Shown: positions 12,284 through 24,900 of the stretch, in pieces
How the letters are laid out: each line of letters begins with the position of its first letter
Position numbering within the stretch: position 1 is the first letter of the stretch
Assembly (NCBI GenBank): GCA_033961575.1
Contig: CM066734.1
Span: 83,474,501-83,538,500 of the forward strand
Reading direction: 5' to 3'
Source: Aselliscus stoliczkanus
Taxonomy: Eukaryota; Chordata; Mammalia; Chiroptera; Hipposideridae
Length of the DNA stretch: 64,000 nucleotides
The notes under the pieces: generated by a model
The model's input: the letters and a program-made list of their open reading frames with translations, nothing else
Told to the model about the DNA's origin: nothing
The model's database searches: none
Translations under genes and position numbers: made by a program

Positions 12284-12315
12284 CAAAGGTGCCCAGCAAA
12301 GGTGCCCAGCACGTG
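12284..12315. promoter_or_regulatory. Tandem 13-mer plus CACGTG E-box
   Basis: CAAAGGTGCCCAG occurs twice head to tail (12284-12296 and 12297-12309), immediately followed by CACGTG (12310-12315), the core recognised by USF/MYC-MAX type bHLH-zip proteins. A second CACGTG lies in intron 1 at 12893-12898. Confidence 0.55.
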
Positions 12316-12362
12316 AGGGACCCTGGGGGCCGCAGTCGGAGGGGCGGGGTGGGTGCGCGTCG

Positions 12363-12374
12363 CTCTCGCGAGAG
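12363..12374. promoter_or_regulatory. Palindromic CTCTCGCGAGAG (BANP / CGCG-box type site)
   Basis: Perfect 12-nt palindrome containing TCTCGCGAGA, 321 nt upstream of the ATG. This motif is established as a strong CpG-island promoter element bound by BANP when unmethylated; ZBTB33 has also been linked to it. Its place in the upstream half of the island fits a core activating role for MOB1B. Confidence 0.75.
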
Positions 12375-12694
12375 TTCGCGGGGTGGGGACACGGGGGTCC
12401 GGAGAGGAGGCGGCGAGGGGTTGCAGCAGCGCCGCCGCCGCGGCGGCCCTTCTCCCGGCGCCCTTTGCCCCGCCTCCTTTTCCTTCTCCTCCCAGTTGAG
12501 CGATTCAGGCCGTGCGCTTCCCACTTCCGCCCCCTCTGCCTGCCGCTGGAAGTAGCGAAGCCGAGCAAGTTGCTGCGGCCGAAGAGCCGGCGCTCCCCTC
12601 CTCCTCCTCCTCGCCTTTCTCTTTTCCTCGTCTTGCCTGGCCGCCGCCCCGAGGCCTCGCGACCGCCGAGCCCGCAGCCCACGCCGCGGCCGAC

Positions 12695-12708
12695 ATGAGC
12701 TTCTTGTT
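12695..12708 (+). CDS. MOB1B: MOB1B coding exon 1 (14 nt of coding sequence)
   Basis: Encodes Met-Ser-Phe-Leu and the first two bases of Phe5, then the strong donor GTGAGT at 12709. The codon is completed by the T at 40122. The exon lies in a CpG island. Its 5' UTR extends upstream by an unknown distance, probably to about 12.4-12.55 kb. The tiny coding part would be missed by ORF calling. It was recognised from the MOB1 N-terminal sequence and the phase of exon 2. Confidence 0.93.
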
Positions 12709-15700
12709 GTGAGTAGCCAGGCCCCGCGCGCGCCGGCTTTGTTCAGGCGATCTGGGCCGCGGGCCCGCGCCCGCCCTGCCCCGCGCCGCCCGGCCCGCCG
12801 GGAACCTGCCCCGCGCCGCCCGGCTCGCCGGGAACCTGCCCCGAGCGCTTGCGCTGCCCGCCCGCCCCGCCGCCTCCCCGGCCCGCTTCCAGCACGTGTG
12901 GAGCCCTCCAGCACGCAAGGAGGCTCTTTCCCCCGGGATTGCAAGTCGCAGCAAACCCCGGTGCCTGCGTCCACATTTCTCCATCACCCCAGCCTCTCCC
13001 TTCGCTCTTCTCTTGGGCTTGTTTGCACGCGCTGCGTGGCTGCCTCCCACGCTCCGGCGTGACCCATATCCGGACGCGTACTCGGTCGCCCGTGTGTCTC
13101 GCCTGCCCATTGCTTTTTCCTGGGTCCCAAGCACAGAGGAAGAGCGCTGTACTTTTCAGGACCCTTGGAACATCCCCTCTGAGGTTTTAGGAGTAGGCAG
13201 TTGGTGGGGGACAAGTCCTGTGGACATAACACACTTCACGTGGCTGTTGACGGGTCAGAATCCCCCGGTGACAGCCTTGGGGTTTTGGGGTCTAGAGCAG
13301 CTCCTTGCTTCCACAATGTCATGCTTCCCTGAAGAATACAGGCTTTATCTTTTCAAGACAGCCACCAAATAGGGGCTGGGTAGGGTGCCCTGGTTTGATT
13401 AGGGCCGCTGGGAAGTTGTTTTTGCAAATCATTTGTAAATGCCCCCTTGACGTCACATTAAGTGCTGGTTGTTATTTCCCTTATCATTATTTTACAGACG
13501 TGTTGGCGTGGGGGTGGGGGTGGAGGTTCTGGGCAGAAACTTGGGGATGACCAGATGCGGGTATAGAGGCAGCAGGAAGGTCTTCTGAAAACAGGACCTT
13601 ACACCCTGGGGAATTCGTCTTTTGAAGGCTTCATTGTGATTCACCTATGCTTTAATCTGTGGTTTAAAAAGCGAATAAAAACACGGAGATGGAAACCCAC
13701 CCCATACACTGTTGTGGAGAAAATAGCATTTAAAGAATTGTTTTCTGTTCTGAGTCTCTTCCGTCCCCATCTCCCATAATGTTTAGTCATCACATTGGCA
13801 CCTGAGTCCTGAGAATTTAACCCTTATTTTCACGTGTTCATATGTAGAATATTCATCTTTTTTAGGGTGTTGAAGCAAAGCTAAGCGATCCCTGAAGGCT
13901 AACCCTGCACGTAGACTTGTTAATATTTCTAATATGCACAGGGAGACAGGCGGGTCTGGCTTTTGTCATCCTGCCTAACACGTTGGAGCTTGTGAAACCT
14001 CTTTTTTAGGCTTATCCTAGAAGTTGATTCTGAGTTTGTCAGTTACGTGGTGATAGATGAGAGAATTGAGGGACTTTATGAAAGTCTTTGTTTCCTATTT
14101 TAGTTTGAATCAACATATCCAGCTTGAAACTTCTCACTTGGAGAATATTTTATATTGCTGATGTTTGATTTCATCAAGAACCTAAAAGCTGTCTTTGAAA
14201 TAGCAATGTGGATGATGTCTGTGACTGCTCTTGATGGGCATGTCTCTTTTGAAACTCTGCTAAATTGTAAGGCAAGAACCATATTTGGCTGATACTAGGG
14301 GATAGACAAAGTTTGGGTGGTATTTTCTGAATGCAAATACAAGAATATTCTATTTTTGCATGGCTCAGTATTTAATAACAGAAACGCACTGGATAAGTTC
14401 ATTTTCTCTGGAAGCATATTTAGTTAACAAAAATCTTGACATAACTAATGTACTCGTGTATAGCACATTAGAGGTTTTGCACTATTTGGGGTACAATTTT
14501 TCAGTCAGGTCACATGTAACAGTTAATATATACTCAACATATTTAGCCTGACAATCCAAAAAAGTTAATCCAACATTTTTTATTTTGTTTTGTTTCCACT
14601 AGTAGTGTAAAATTTGAAGTGACGACCTCATAGAAATAAAATTCTAAGTGAAAGAACAAGGTTTTGGTTATTTCATCTATTTGTTATTTGGTATAGTTTC
14701 CTGAATATTATATCTATACCCACAGATGAGTAGAAAAAAATAAGAGTTGCAATTTTGGAGTTAAATAACAAATACATCCCTTCAGTTCTTGGATGCTTAC
14801 TTGTAAGGCTACTATAAATGGATGGAACTGAGGAAATAAGAACAATGTGCGATAGGGTTATAAAGGTGATGACTCATAACTCTTGGGGGCTTTATGACAG
14901 AAGGAAAGAATTTTGGTTAAAAAAACATCATTCATTGTGCCAGGCACTGATGTAGGCACTGGATGGATATCATTTGTGAACAAAATGGATAAAAATTATT
15001 GCATTAGTGGTGCATATATTATGCTAAGTGACCATAAGCACCCAACGTCAGTAAATTATGTAGTATGGCATGTCATAAAATGCCATGGAACAAAGTAGAG
15101 TAAAGAGGTTTTTGGATAAGGAGGTGACTTAGATTAGGTAATTCCCAGAGGGTGTGCAGATCATCTGCAGCAGTGATCCTGTTGTGTAGCTTTTTTACAA
15201 ATGCTCAGAATAAATTTGCACTGCATATGTGGATCTGACTGGGACAGAACTTTGGTTGTGCTGCAGATTGGCCTGTGTATCTTCAAATTAAACTAAACTC
15301 TCAGATGGTGCATAAGGGAACTTCACAGGAACATTTAACTTTGTAGACTAAAATCTAAACACATCCTCAGCACCTCAGCACCTGCTGTGTGCTAGGCATT
15401 GTACAAGATGATGAACTACAGAGATGGTAGATAGTTTATAGATAGTCATCTGTAATACATGTGATACAGTCATGGGGGTCCGGAGGATATGGAGCAATTT
15501 GTTCTGTTTGGGCCAGAGGAAGCTTTCATGAAAGACGCGATGGATATTTAATAGAAGGTATAACAAGAGTTCTCTGAAAGGGGAAGGAGAAACAGGAGAT
15601 TTCAGATAGAGGAAACTGCATGGAGGCATTAAATTGCCAGTGAATTCTCCTTTTTCAGGTTTGCCCAAGAGGCTGTAGAATTTTGAAGCTAAATGGTATC

Positions 15701-16316
15701 TAGTGACAGAGCTTACTCACCTTTATTGCTAAAATGGCAAAATCACCAACTTCAGGTTACTGGGTTAATTATCGCCCTGGGTAGAAGTGGAACACAAGTC
15801 TTTTGACCTAAGGTTTTTCCTCTCCTGACATTTTACACTTATAAAATTCAGGGAAATTTAAGATCAGAGTGAGTTCTTAACAGTCATTCCATAGGTGTGT
15901 TGAGTATTCTTTGTGTTTCTAGCACTTTTAAATTACAAGTCTCTTCTGGCTGATGTAATCCCACAGAAATATTTGACTTGGAAAAGCCATGGTGTAATTT
16001 CCTAATGTAAGGCTACTTACCTTAAGTTGGAACAGACTTAAAACAAATATAGTTAACTTTCAAATGGAAGTTTTGAGGGGGAGAATGGAGAGGGAGGATG
16101 GAGGGGCAGTATGCAGGGGAAGGGTGCAGGGGGGAGAGAGGACAGAGAGAGAGAGAGGGGAGAGGGAGAGGGAGAGAGCGGGGAGAGGGTGAGAGAGGAA
16201 AGAGGGGAAGAGAGAAAATGGAGTTAGCTAGCTCCAGGGGGGGAAAAAAAAGCAGCATAATTTCTGACCAACTGAGCAGCATCTGAAAAATCAGTCTATC
16301 CCTACATATACACCTC

Positions 16317-16355
<39 letters not shown>

Positions 16356-19300
16356 TTAAAAAATAAAAATAAATAAAATGGAAGTCTGTAGTACAGGTTT
16401 AGGGATATGAATGAATATAAACCAAGTCTATTTCTGTATAGGAAGAAACAATGAGGATAGGCTGAGAAAGGAAGGAAGAGAGGAAGGAAATATTTATTGA
16501 GCATTATGCTGGATAACTTCCATTTGTCTTTTAAAAAGAATAACAATTTAGGAAAGGAGACCCAGGGTTTTAGCTGTGTTTAATGTGTCTGTCTCTGGCT
16601 GTCTGTCTCCCTCTTCTACCTCTCTTATCTCTCCCTCTTCCTTCTCCCCCCTACCTTTTCCCAGCATGTTTTAACTGATTTTAGTGCTTTAGTATGTTTA
16701 CCTGTAAAAGAAGACAGAAATGATGATGATGATGATGATGATGATGATAATAATAGCTGGCTAAATGCTATGTGCCAGGCATGAAGTGCTTTAAATCATT
16801 AACTCAGTTCAATAACTACCAGGAAACCTCATTTTACAGATGAAGAAACTGGCAAAAGAGGTTAAATAATTTGCTCAAAATTTATGTAGCTAGTCAGTGG
16901 TGTAGCTGGCAGGGTAGATCCAGAGATCTTGCCTCATACTGCCTTATGTATAATTGATAAAATTATATGAAAATGTAGCATTCAGATAGGTCTTGTTTTT
17001 AACAGAAGTCTTACGTTACTAGTTGTTAATATCTCGTACTGCTGGGATTATTTTAAAAGGGCCACCAAGAATATAATGGTGGAAGAGAAAATAGAAACCT
17101 TTAAATTTAAATAATATTTGAAGATTATTTTTTATTTCCATGTGTTGGAGAAATCACAAAATACTGATAAGAAAAGGAAGAAAATAAAAAACACTTATCA
17201 TTACACCTACAGAGATAACTTTTATTTGTGTTTTGTAATATAACTTCTTAATCTTTTCAGTCGCATTTTTGTTTGTGTGTATTTCAAAATATACAAATGG
17301 ATCCCTACTGTATATCAGGTTTTTCATTTGTAAATTTTTTATGTCAATAGATATACGTCTGCAATATTTGAATGGCTGTTGACCAAGTGTTATCTTAATA
17401 GTTTTGTTATCTGACAACCTGCTTTAATATGTTAGGCTTTTGGTTGGGAAAAGGGGGTGAAAGTAAGTATGGTCACCTTGCAGATACTTGGCTGGTCTTA
17501 GTTTACTTTCCCATCTGATAGAGGATTAATTTTGTTTTACATTACTGAGTGCAAAATAATTACTATGTGATTACTTTTATCATTATTGACTTCTTTTTCT
17601 TTGATGTAGTTGCGAACTTTTTGTACCTTTGGAGTTTCTGATACATGAAAGCATATGTATTGTATAGTACTTAGTTGTATATTTGATTGGGAATATTGAG
17701 GCAGAATAGCTATGTGTTACTTCTTGAAAAATAACGAAAAAAATTGTACCTGTTCAGAATGTTAAATTACATTCTGTAAGAACTTCTTAAACCTCTTCTG
17801 CCCACATTTCCTTTTTTTTTTTAATTGAGATGTAGTTGGCATAGCATTATATTAGTTTCAGGTGTATAGCTTCCATTTTTATTTTTTGTATCAATTAGCT
17901 AACTTAAGGCCATCTTTTATAGCATATTTGATTAAATTATAAGTGTAGCTGTGAAACCTATCTGTTCTTTTGCAGAAGTGATTTTCAAATTTTATTTTGA
18001 AACATTTTCTAATTTTTAGAAAGTTTCAAATAGCACAAAAAGCTCCTACGAATTCCTTATCCGGAGACCCCGTTTAGTTTCATCAGTTGCCGCAATAATG
18101 TCATCCTCAGTGAAAGGATCCAGTCATGAGTCATGTGTTTCTTGTAACCAGTTTCGTGTCTGCAGCTTTCTTCAAACTGAAATATTTCCTCACTGTTTCC
18201 TTGACTTTCAGGACCTTTACATTTTTGAGGATTACAGGCCAGTTTGTAGAATATTCCTCAGTTTGAGTTTGTCTGATGTTTCCTTGTGGATTAAGCATTT
18301 GGGCGGAAATATCTATCCCAGAAGTTATGCTTATTTTTCTTACAGCATCTTATCAGGTATCTGATCTTAAGGGACCCATCAAGATTCTCTAGTGTAAAGT
18401 TATATTCCTTTTCTCTTTGTAATTAATATTTTGTGGGGAGGTATTTTGAGGCTATGCTACTATGCCATTTCTCGTTCCATTTGCACCCACTAGTTTTACT
18501 ATCCATGATGTTTCTTGTCTGAATTATTACTATGATGGTTGCCAATGTTCTAAATCTATCATTGCTTTTACATTTATTTGACATTTTCGTTGCATGAAAG
18601 AACATACTCTTCCCATTTATTTTTTTTTTTTTATATCAGTGGGGGCACATGGATTCCTATTTTATTTAATGAGTTATAATCTGTAATTACCATTATTTAT
18701 TTTGGTGTTCAAATTGTCTCAGTTTTGGCTAGTGGGAGCCCTGTCTAGCTTCTGTGTCCCTTTGCCCTGTTCCTGTCTTTCTCTGAGTACTCCTTACTGA
18801 CACAACAGCATGTTCCTGGTTTATCTTGTATTTTCCCAACCCTGGAACTGGCCATTTCTCTAAGTGCTTTGGTTCTGTTCAGTGGAGGATAGTATTTGGA
18901 AACCAGAATCTAGGTGATAGGTGTGCTCGTTAAGATGTGTTACTACTTCCGGCCAGGCCAGTGCTAGAAAATATATACCTATATATATCTATCCGTATAT
19001 ATTGAATGAGTTTACACCAATATCTGCAATTCTGAGCCAGTAGCACAGGGGTCATTCTAATCTTCTTTTATATATTTTTTACTTCCCTCTTTGAAGTGAG
19101 AAACCTGGCTCCTGTTATTGTCAATAAACTTATTTACCCAGATCTCTGTATATAGCCATTTTCCTAACCCTATCTGGTTACCCTCCTTGTGGCTGAGGAA
19201 CAGCACCCATTACTGTTCACCTGAGCCTTTGTGGGCCTGCTGCAGCCGAATTACCGGTGAAACAGCCTGTGACTCCCACTGTGTATGTATGAGTGTGACA

Positions 19301-20581
19301 GCAATCTAATGTTTTTCCTATGAATCCTGTGTTTAGGACCGATACCTCAGAGATATTGGGAACATTAGGGATACTGAATGTAAAAGGCATAGCGCAATAA
19401 ATTGTAATTATGTACAGCAGTGGTATCTAGTTCAGTATTATCAATATCTCAATAGTGTGATGATTGTTAATAGCTATTTTATATAAACATAATCATTTCT
19501 GATTACTGAAATCATAACCCAGTTTCTGTGGATTTACTATCACATGTATCAGTGCTACTTTGATTTTCCAAGAAGTTTGAAGCAAAAAAAAAAAAAAAAT
19601 GGGTTTGAAGGTAAGCAAATATTTGTGTTATAGTCTAAGTCCCTCATAGCCAAGTAGCCTTATTATTATTATTATTATTATTTGTAATGAAAGGTTAAAT
19701 TTTTCTTTATTGCTACTATCGTTTTTTCTTTCTGCCTAAGTCCTTTTTTTTTTTTTTTTGTTCTCAAAGTGAAGTTTAATGAGAATAGTTCAGTGGCTGT
19801 AGAATTGGGCATAAAAAAGAATATGTTTTGTGTGTTTCTTTGTAGTAATAGATAATGATATAACTTAAATACTTTCTTAGTATTCAGTGTAAACACAGAA
19901 TAATTAAGTAGGAGCAGTAGGGGTAAAAGTCTTTACTGGCTACTTTTCTGGTATCTCAGTGCTCAGATCATGTTCCAGACAGATGAGCCCTAGCATGACC
20001 TTTGTGCTCGAGAAAATCTGTTTGTTTGCTAGTTTTAGATTTAAGTACTGAAATAGTTCTTTGTTTAAGAACTCCCTGTGGGTATATTTTTATTCCCATG
20101 TGCCTGATTCCATTCTCTATAATCCCTCCCCACACCCAGCCAAATATTCAATTGTCTTATTTTTAACTCTTAGAAATTGCACTTTTGAGTCAGTGAAGAA
20201 CAAACCATTTGTCAAAACCAAATTCTCTTAACTTGAGCACGGCGTTGTTCTGAGGACTGATGCTGTGTCTCCAACCCCTTGTGAAGGACTCCCACAGGGC
20301 ATTTATCAGACAGACTCTTCAACCCTTTAATCAGTCGTTTGTCAGCTTTGTCAGATTTTAATTTGGGAAATGGCAAGTTATAAAGAATCAAAATAATTCT
20401 TTTTCCAAATTATAGATATAGCCAAATTATACCAAAAAATATAATTCTAATGGCTAGACCTTTGGGAACAAAATGTGCCTCAATTGAACTGTATTGCTTT
20501 TAGCTTTATCTCAAGTGGGAACATATTTGTAGGGTGTTGGAACTGTATTGTCTAGTGATAACTATAGGTTCTAGAGCTGTC

Positions 20582-20614
<33 letters not shown>

Positions 20615-21913
20615 TTTTGAGGGCAGTGTCACTGGCCCTCAAATGTGGGACCCGAACCGGGGCTGCTGGTTTCCCAAGCCAGCGCTTAACCACCACGCCA
20701 CTTGGCCGGCCCTATTATTATTTTTTAATATCATTCAACATTTAGAGAAAAGTGCCACTGTCATTCTACATAGCACCGTTGGGAAGAAAGGCTCTTCTTG
20801 GCCCACTGGTGACAAGGCCAGCCCCAGGACTGAGGAGATCAATATCTGTACAAATATCTTAAGAAGTCTGTTTTAGACTCTTAAAGGGTGGAGCCTGGGT
20901 ATCTCCTACCAGCATGTTAGAAGTGCAAGATTTCAGGCCTTAATCCTTGTATAGAGTTCAATTTTTTTTTTTTTTAGCTGAGCCTTCCTGCCACCTGTTG
21001 GTAGCTCAGCGGCAGCTCAGCTTGGGCCAGGCATCGAGTGCAAGCTCAGCTCACACTCTTGAGCAAGCTCTTAACCAACTGAGCCACTCGGCCTGCTCTT
21101 AGAGTTCATTTTAATAAGATCCCTAGGTGAAAAGCACATTCAAGTTTGAGAAGTTTTAGATAATGGTAAGTGGATAGATACCTGTGTATTGAGTTAAATT
21201 ATTCCAAATAAAGAAGAAAAATCCTTGGAATTCAGTATAACACTCATCCGTGAGAGACTCTGTAAAGCTCTGACAAAGATTCTTTGCTTGACCAAACTTT
21301 AGTCAGGCTCTTGAACCTTCTTCTTGGCCCATCTATGCACATCCCTGTAAAGTCTGGTTTTAGCAAGAGACCTGCTAATCCGTATAACCAGACCCATCCC
21401 GCCTCCCTCCCAGATACTAGATCAGCTTCTTCTTCCTCCACTACCCACCCCCCTTCTCTCTTCCCCAGGTCATAGATGTCTGATCACCCTGGCCTGTGTT
21501 CAGACAGAACCCTGTTATTCTGTTAGGTCAGTTTAGCCAGAACCCCTCTTACCCACAGTGTTTCCTCTTAGTAATTTTCTGTCTACTCACCTCCCCCCAC
21601 CCCACCCCCGCTATAAATTCCCACTTGCTCATGCTGCCTTTGAACCCAGTCTCTCTCCCCCACACTGTAAAATCTCATTGCAGTGGCTGCTATACCTATC
21701 TCATTGTTCCTGAATAAAGCCTAGCTTACCATCTTTAACATGTGTCTGTGATATTTTTTTTTTCTTTCACAGCCCTCAAGTAGGTTAAGTTACCTGATTA
21801 TCTTTGCATACTTGTAATTATTTATAATTATTATTTAAGGTGTTTTCCCCCCTTTCATAGGGCTTCTTCACTATTTTATTTCCCAGCATCTTAGTATATC
21901 ACTTGGCAAATAT

Positions 21914-21992
<79 letters not shown>

Positions 21993-24900
21993 CACTCACT
22001 CACTCACTCACACACAGATATAGATACACACACACATACATACATACACTGGGAGGTGCCAAAAAAGACTTTGGTCAGCGTTGCTCAAGCTGTAGTTCAC
22101 CGTAATCAGAAGTATCTGGACTCTGATGGTAACCACTTTGAGCACCTCTTGTAATTGCAGAAGTCAAATGTGACTTGTATTCATCTTTTGTTATTGGTCT
22201 ATATTGAATATTACCATTTTAATACAGTTTTCCTTTCTTAAATTGTGTATACATTTTTTTGGTACCCTCTGTATTTTTTTATTTCTATTTTTTATGTGCT
22301 CTTTACTCTTTTATCCTCAAACACTCTCCCAGTTAACCTTTGAATACATTCATATTTTTTGAGTTTAGCTTCTTGAATCAGTGTCTATTGGAGCTCTCTG
22401 ACCTGCTCCAGTCTGTATTGGTTGATATTATCTAGTCTGGCTGCATAGCTGTTATTTTTGGAATCTCCCTTCACCTTTTCTTGGCTTACTCTCTTGTTTT
22501 GATGGGGACAGATTCTCTAAACAATCCTTAAATACACTATGTGGAATGTATTTTGAGACTCTGTGTATCTAGAAATATATTCTGTCTTCATACTTGATTG
22601 TTATTATGTCAGAGTCTAGAGTTTTAGGTTGTAAATAATTTCCCATAGAATTTTAATTTTAATTTTAATTTATAAGGAATTTTAAACTTCAGTTGTTGAG
22701 AAGTCCCAGTGCCTTTATGATTCCTAATTCTTTGAATGAAACTTGGTTTTTTTTCCTTTTGGACTATTATAGGGTCTTCTCTGTATTATTCTGGAATTTA
22801 ATAATGGCGTCTTTTGGTGTGGGTTTGTTTTCATCAACTGAGTTGGAGGTCTGATTCTAAAAAGGCATTTTTAATTCTGGGAAAATGTCTTGATTTCCTT
22901 GATAAAGTATTTCCTTAATAAAATATTTTCTTGTTTTTTTTTGTCATATCCTTCTGGAATTCCTATTACTTGGATATTACACTTTACATAGACTGGTCCT
23001 TGATTTTCATTTTGTTCTTTCCCATCTCTTTGTTTTTTATGCTTTGTGTTCTGAGAGATTACTTTTGTTTTATTTCTATTCTTTCTATTATGTTTTTCAT
23101 TTATGCTACTCTTTTAAAAAAAAATTCAAGAGTCCTGTTTAGTTTCTTTTCCTTTTTTTTTTTTAGTATTGTGTCCTGTTCTTATTTCATGAAGCAATAT
23201 TTTCTCCCTATCACTGAGGATATTAATTTAATAGTGTCTTTTGAAGGGGTGACATTTTTATTCTTCTGCATTGTTTATCCTCCAAGTTGCCTTTTTTCCT
23301 ATCTATTTTGGTGTCTTCTTTCATGTTAGAGGATTTTCTCAAGTACCTGGTAACCCTTTGCTTTCTGCTTCTAGGACAACTGAAAAGCTAATTGTAATCT
23401 CTGTACTATGTGTTTGGAGGGCATATCAGCTCTGGGTTTTGCCAAAGGGTGAAATTGCTAGGCTGTTTCCTTGAAGAAATCCTAGAATTAAATATCTTTT
23501 TAGGTCTTTAAATGTGGTGCGGTCAGATTTGCCAGAAAAAGCTCTTCTGGTCTTTGCTTGGAGATCATTCTCCTGGCTGCAAGGATTTTGGGATCCTGTG
23601 GGGGAGGGAGGAGGAAGGCTACGAGTATCAACATTGAATTTCAAACTCACCTCATCTTCCAGTGTTAAGTATGATGCATCTGTCTGCAACTGTGCCTGTA
23701 TCCCCCCAGTCCGGACACCCTCTCTCTTTTTCCCTCTTTATAGAATAAACCTTTATCTTCTAGTCTTTTCTCAGGATGGGGTAGTACAGAAGCCCACTGA
23801 GTGGATTGCGATAGGGGTCTGAGTGTATAACTCCTTAAAAAGACTGAAAGTCTTGTTCCATCTTCATTCCCACTTCCAGAGTCTCCTACTTGTAATTCCT
23901 GAACCTTTTATGGGATCTGTGGTGTAAATTGGGCTGCTTTAGGATTAGGTTACTTTAGATATATTAATTTTCAGTTATTTAACCACTTCCTAATTTCCAA
24001 AATTTTGTTGTTGTCTCCCCTTTCATTCTCTTTTTTCCTTATGGGATTATGCTTTTTTTTTAAATTCACTTTATTGGGATGGCCGAGTGGCACAGTGGTT
24101 AAGCGCTGGCTTGGGAAGCCAGCGGCCCCGGTTCGGGTTCCACATATGAGGGCCAGTGACACTGCCCTCAAAAAAATAAAAAAAATAAAAAATAAAAAAT
24201 TCACTTTATTACTTTGAATAGAGAGTGGAAGCTAATGTATATTTTCAGCTCACCATCTTCAACCATCACTCTTCAAAATAACCTTCTTGTAAGTACTGTC
24301 CATTTTATTGCCATATTCTGTTAAGCATCTACAATTGTGTAGTGCCTCTGAGTCAAAGGAAATTATGTCACTCTGTTAAACTAGTTTGTTTTTTGAGCTG
24401 TCTTTGTTACTACAATGTATTAGTTGGAAGTGAGACTAAAAGTCCTTTTCCAACTAACAGTTTAAATAACTCATTTTTACAAGAAAACATACTAATCCAA
24501 GTTTGAGCTGAAAGGAACTATCTTTTATTCATTAGTAGCCTTCATTGATATTCCACATTATTCAGGTTATGTTTCTGAGGTATGCGTTAGCAAATCTCAT
24601 TTAAATCTTTAATGTTTTAGACCGTAATTATTTATTGGTTAAAATTTATCTCCAAATCAGGAATGATTTCTGTTTAATTAAAAAATAAACCAATTTGGCT
24701 GGCTGAGCGGCTTGTTGGTTAAGAGCTGGCTTGGTATACCAGCTCTGAGCAGCAGGGTCCTGGTTCAGATCCCACATATGAGGGCCAGTGATGCTGCGCC
24801 CTCTACAGCTAAGGTGGTGAACAACAGCTCCACCTGGAGCTGAGCTGCCGTGAGTCGCCAGCAATGGCGTAGGCTGCAGTGGAGCTGCAGTGGGTTGCCA

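Larger units (their letters stand above)
12220..13090 (+). promoter_or_regulatory. CpG-island promoter of MOB1B
   Basis: Abrupt rise in G+C and CpG density in otherwise AT-rich DNA, covering the 5' flank, exon 1 and the first part of intron 1. No TATA box is seen near the expected start. Visible elements: CACGTG at 12310-12315, GGGGCGGGG GC box at 12341-12349, a CTCTCGCGAGAG palindrome at 12363-12374, and an ETS-type ACTTCCG at 12523-12529. This is the usual layout of a broadly expressed housekeeping promoter. The transcription start is not defined by sequence alone. Boundaries are by eye. Confidence 0.88.

Noticed and set aside
11888..13134. Long antisense frames of 209-274 codons over the promoter (11888-12682, 12150-12974, 12505-13134)
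   Set aside because: All lie in the CpG island or the adjoining SINE, where stop codons are rare. Their translations are Arg/Gly/Ala/Pro-rich without any domain, and several overlap each other in different frames.
12246..13372. Sense frames of 105-158 codons around exon 1
   Set aside because: Same G+C effect. They do not join in frame with MOB1B exon 2, whereas the 14-nt exon ending at 12708 does.
16022..16546. 174-codon minus-strand frame
   Set aside because: Produced by the polypurine tract and CA repeat (Leu/Ser/Pro and Val/Cys runs).
21903..22154. 83-codon frame starting with a Leu/Ser repeat
   Set aside because: The first half is the CT microsatellite. Only the last part is meaningful, as a mariner transposase remnant.
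22931..23329. 132-codon hydrophobic frame, possible membrane protein
   Set aside because: T-rich DNA gives Phe/Leu/Ile codons by chance. No start context, no homology, and the texture is that of an old repeat.
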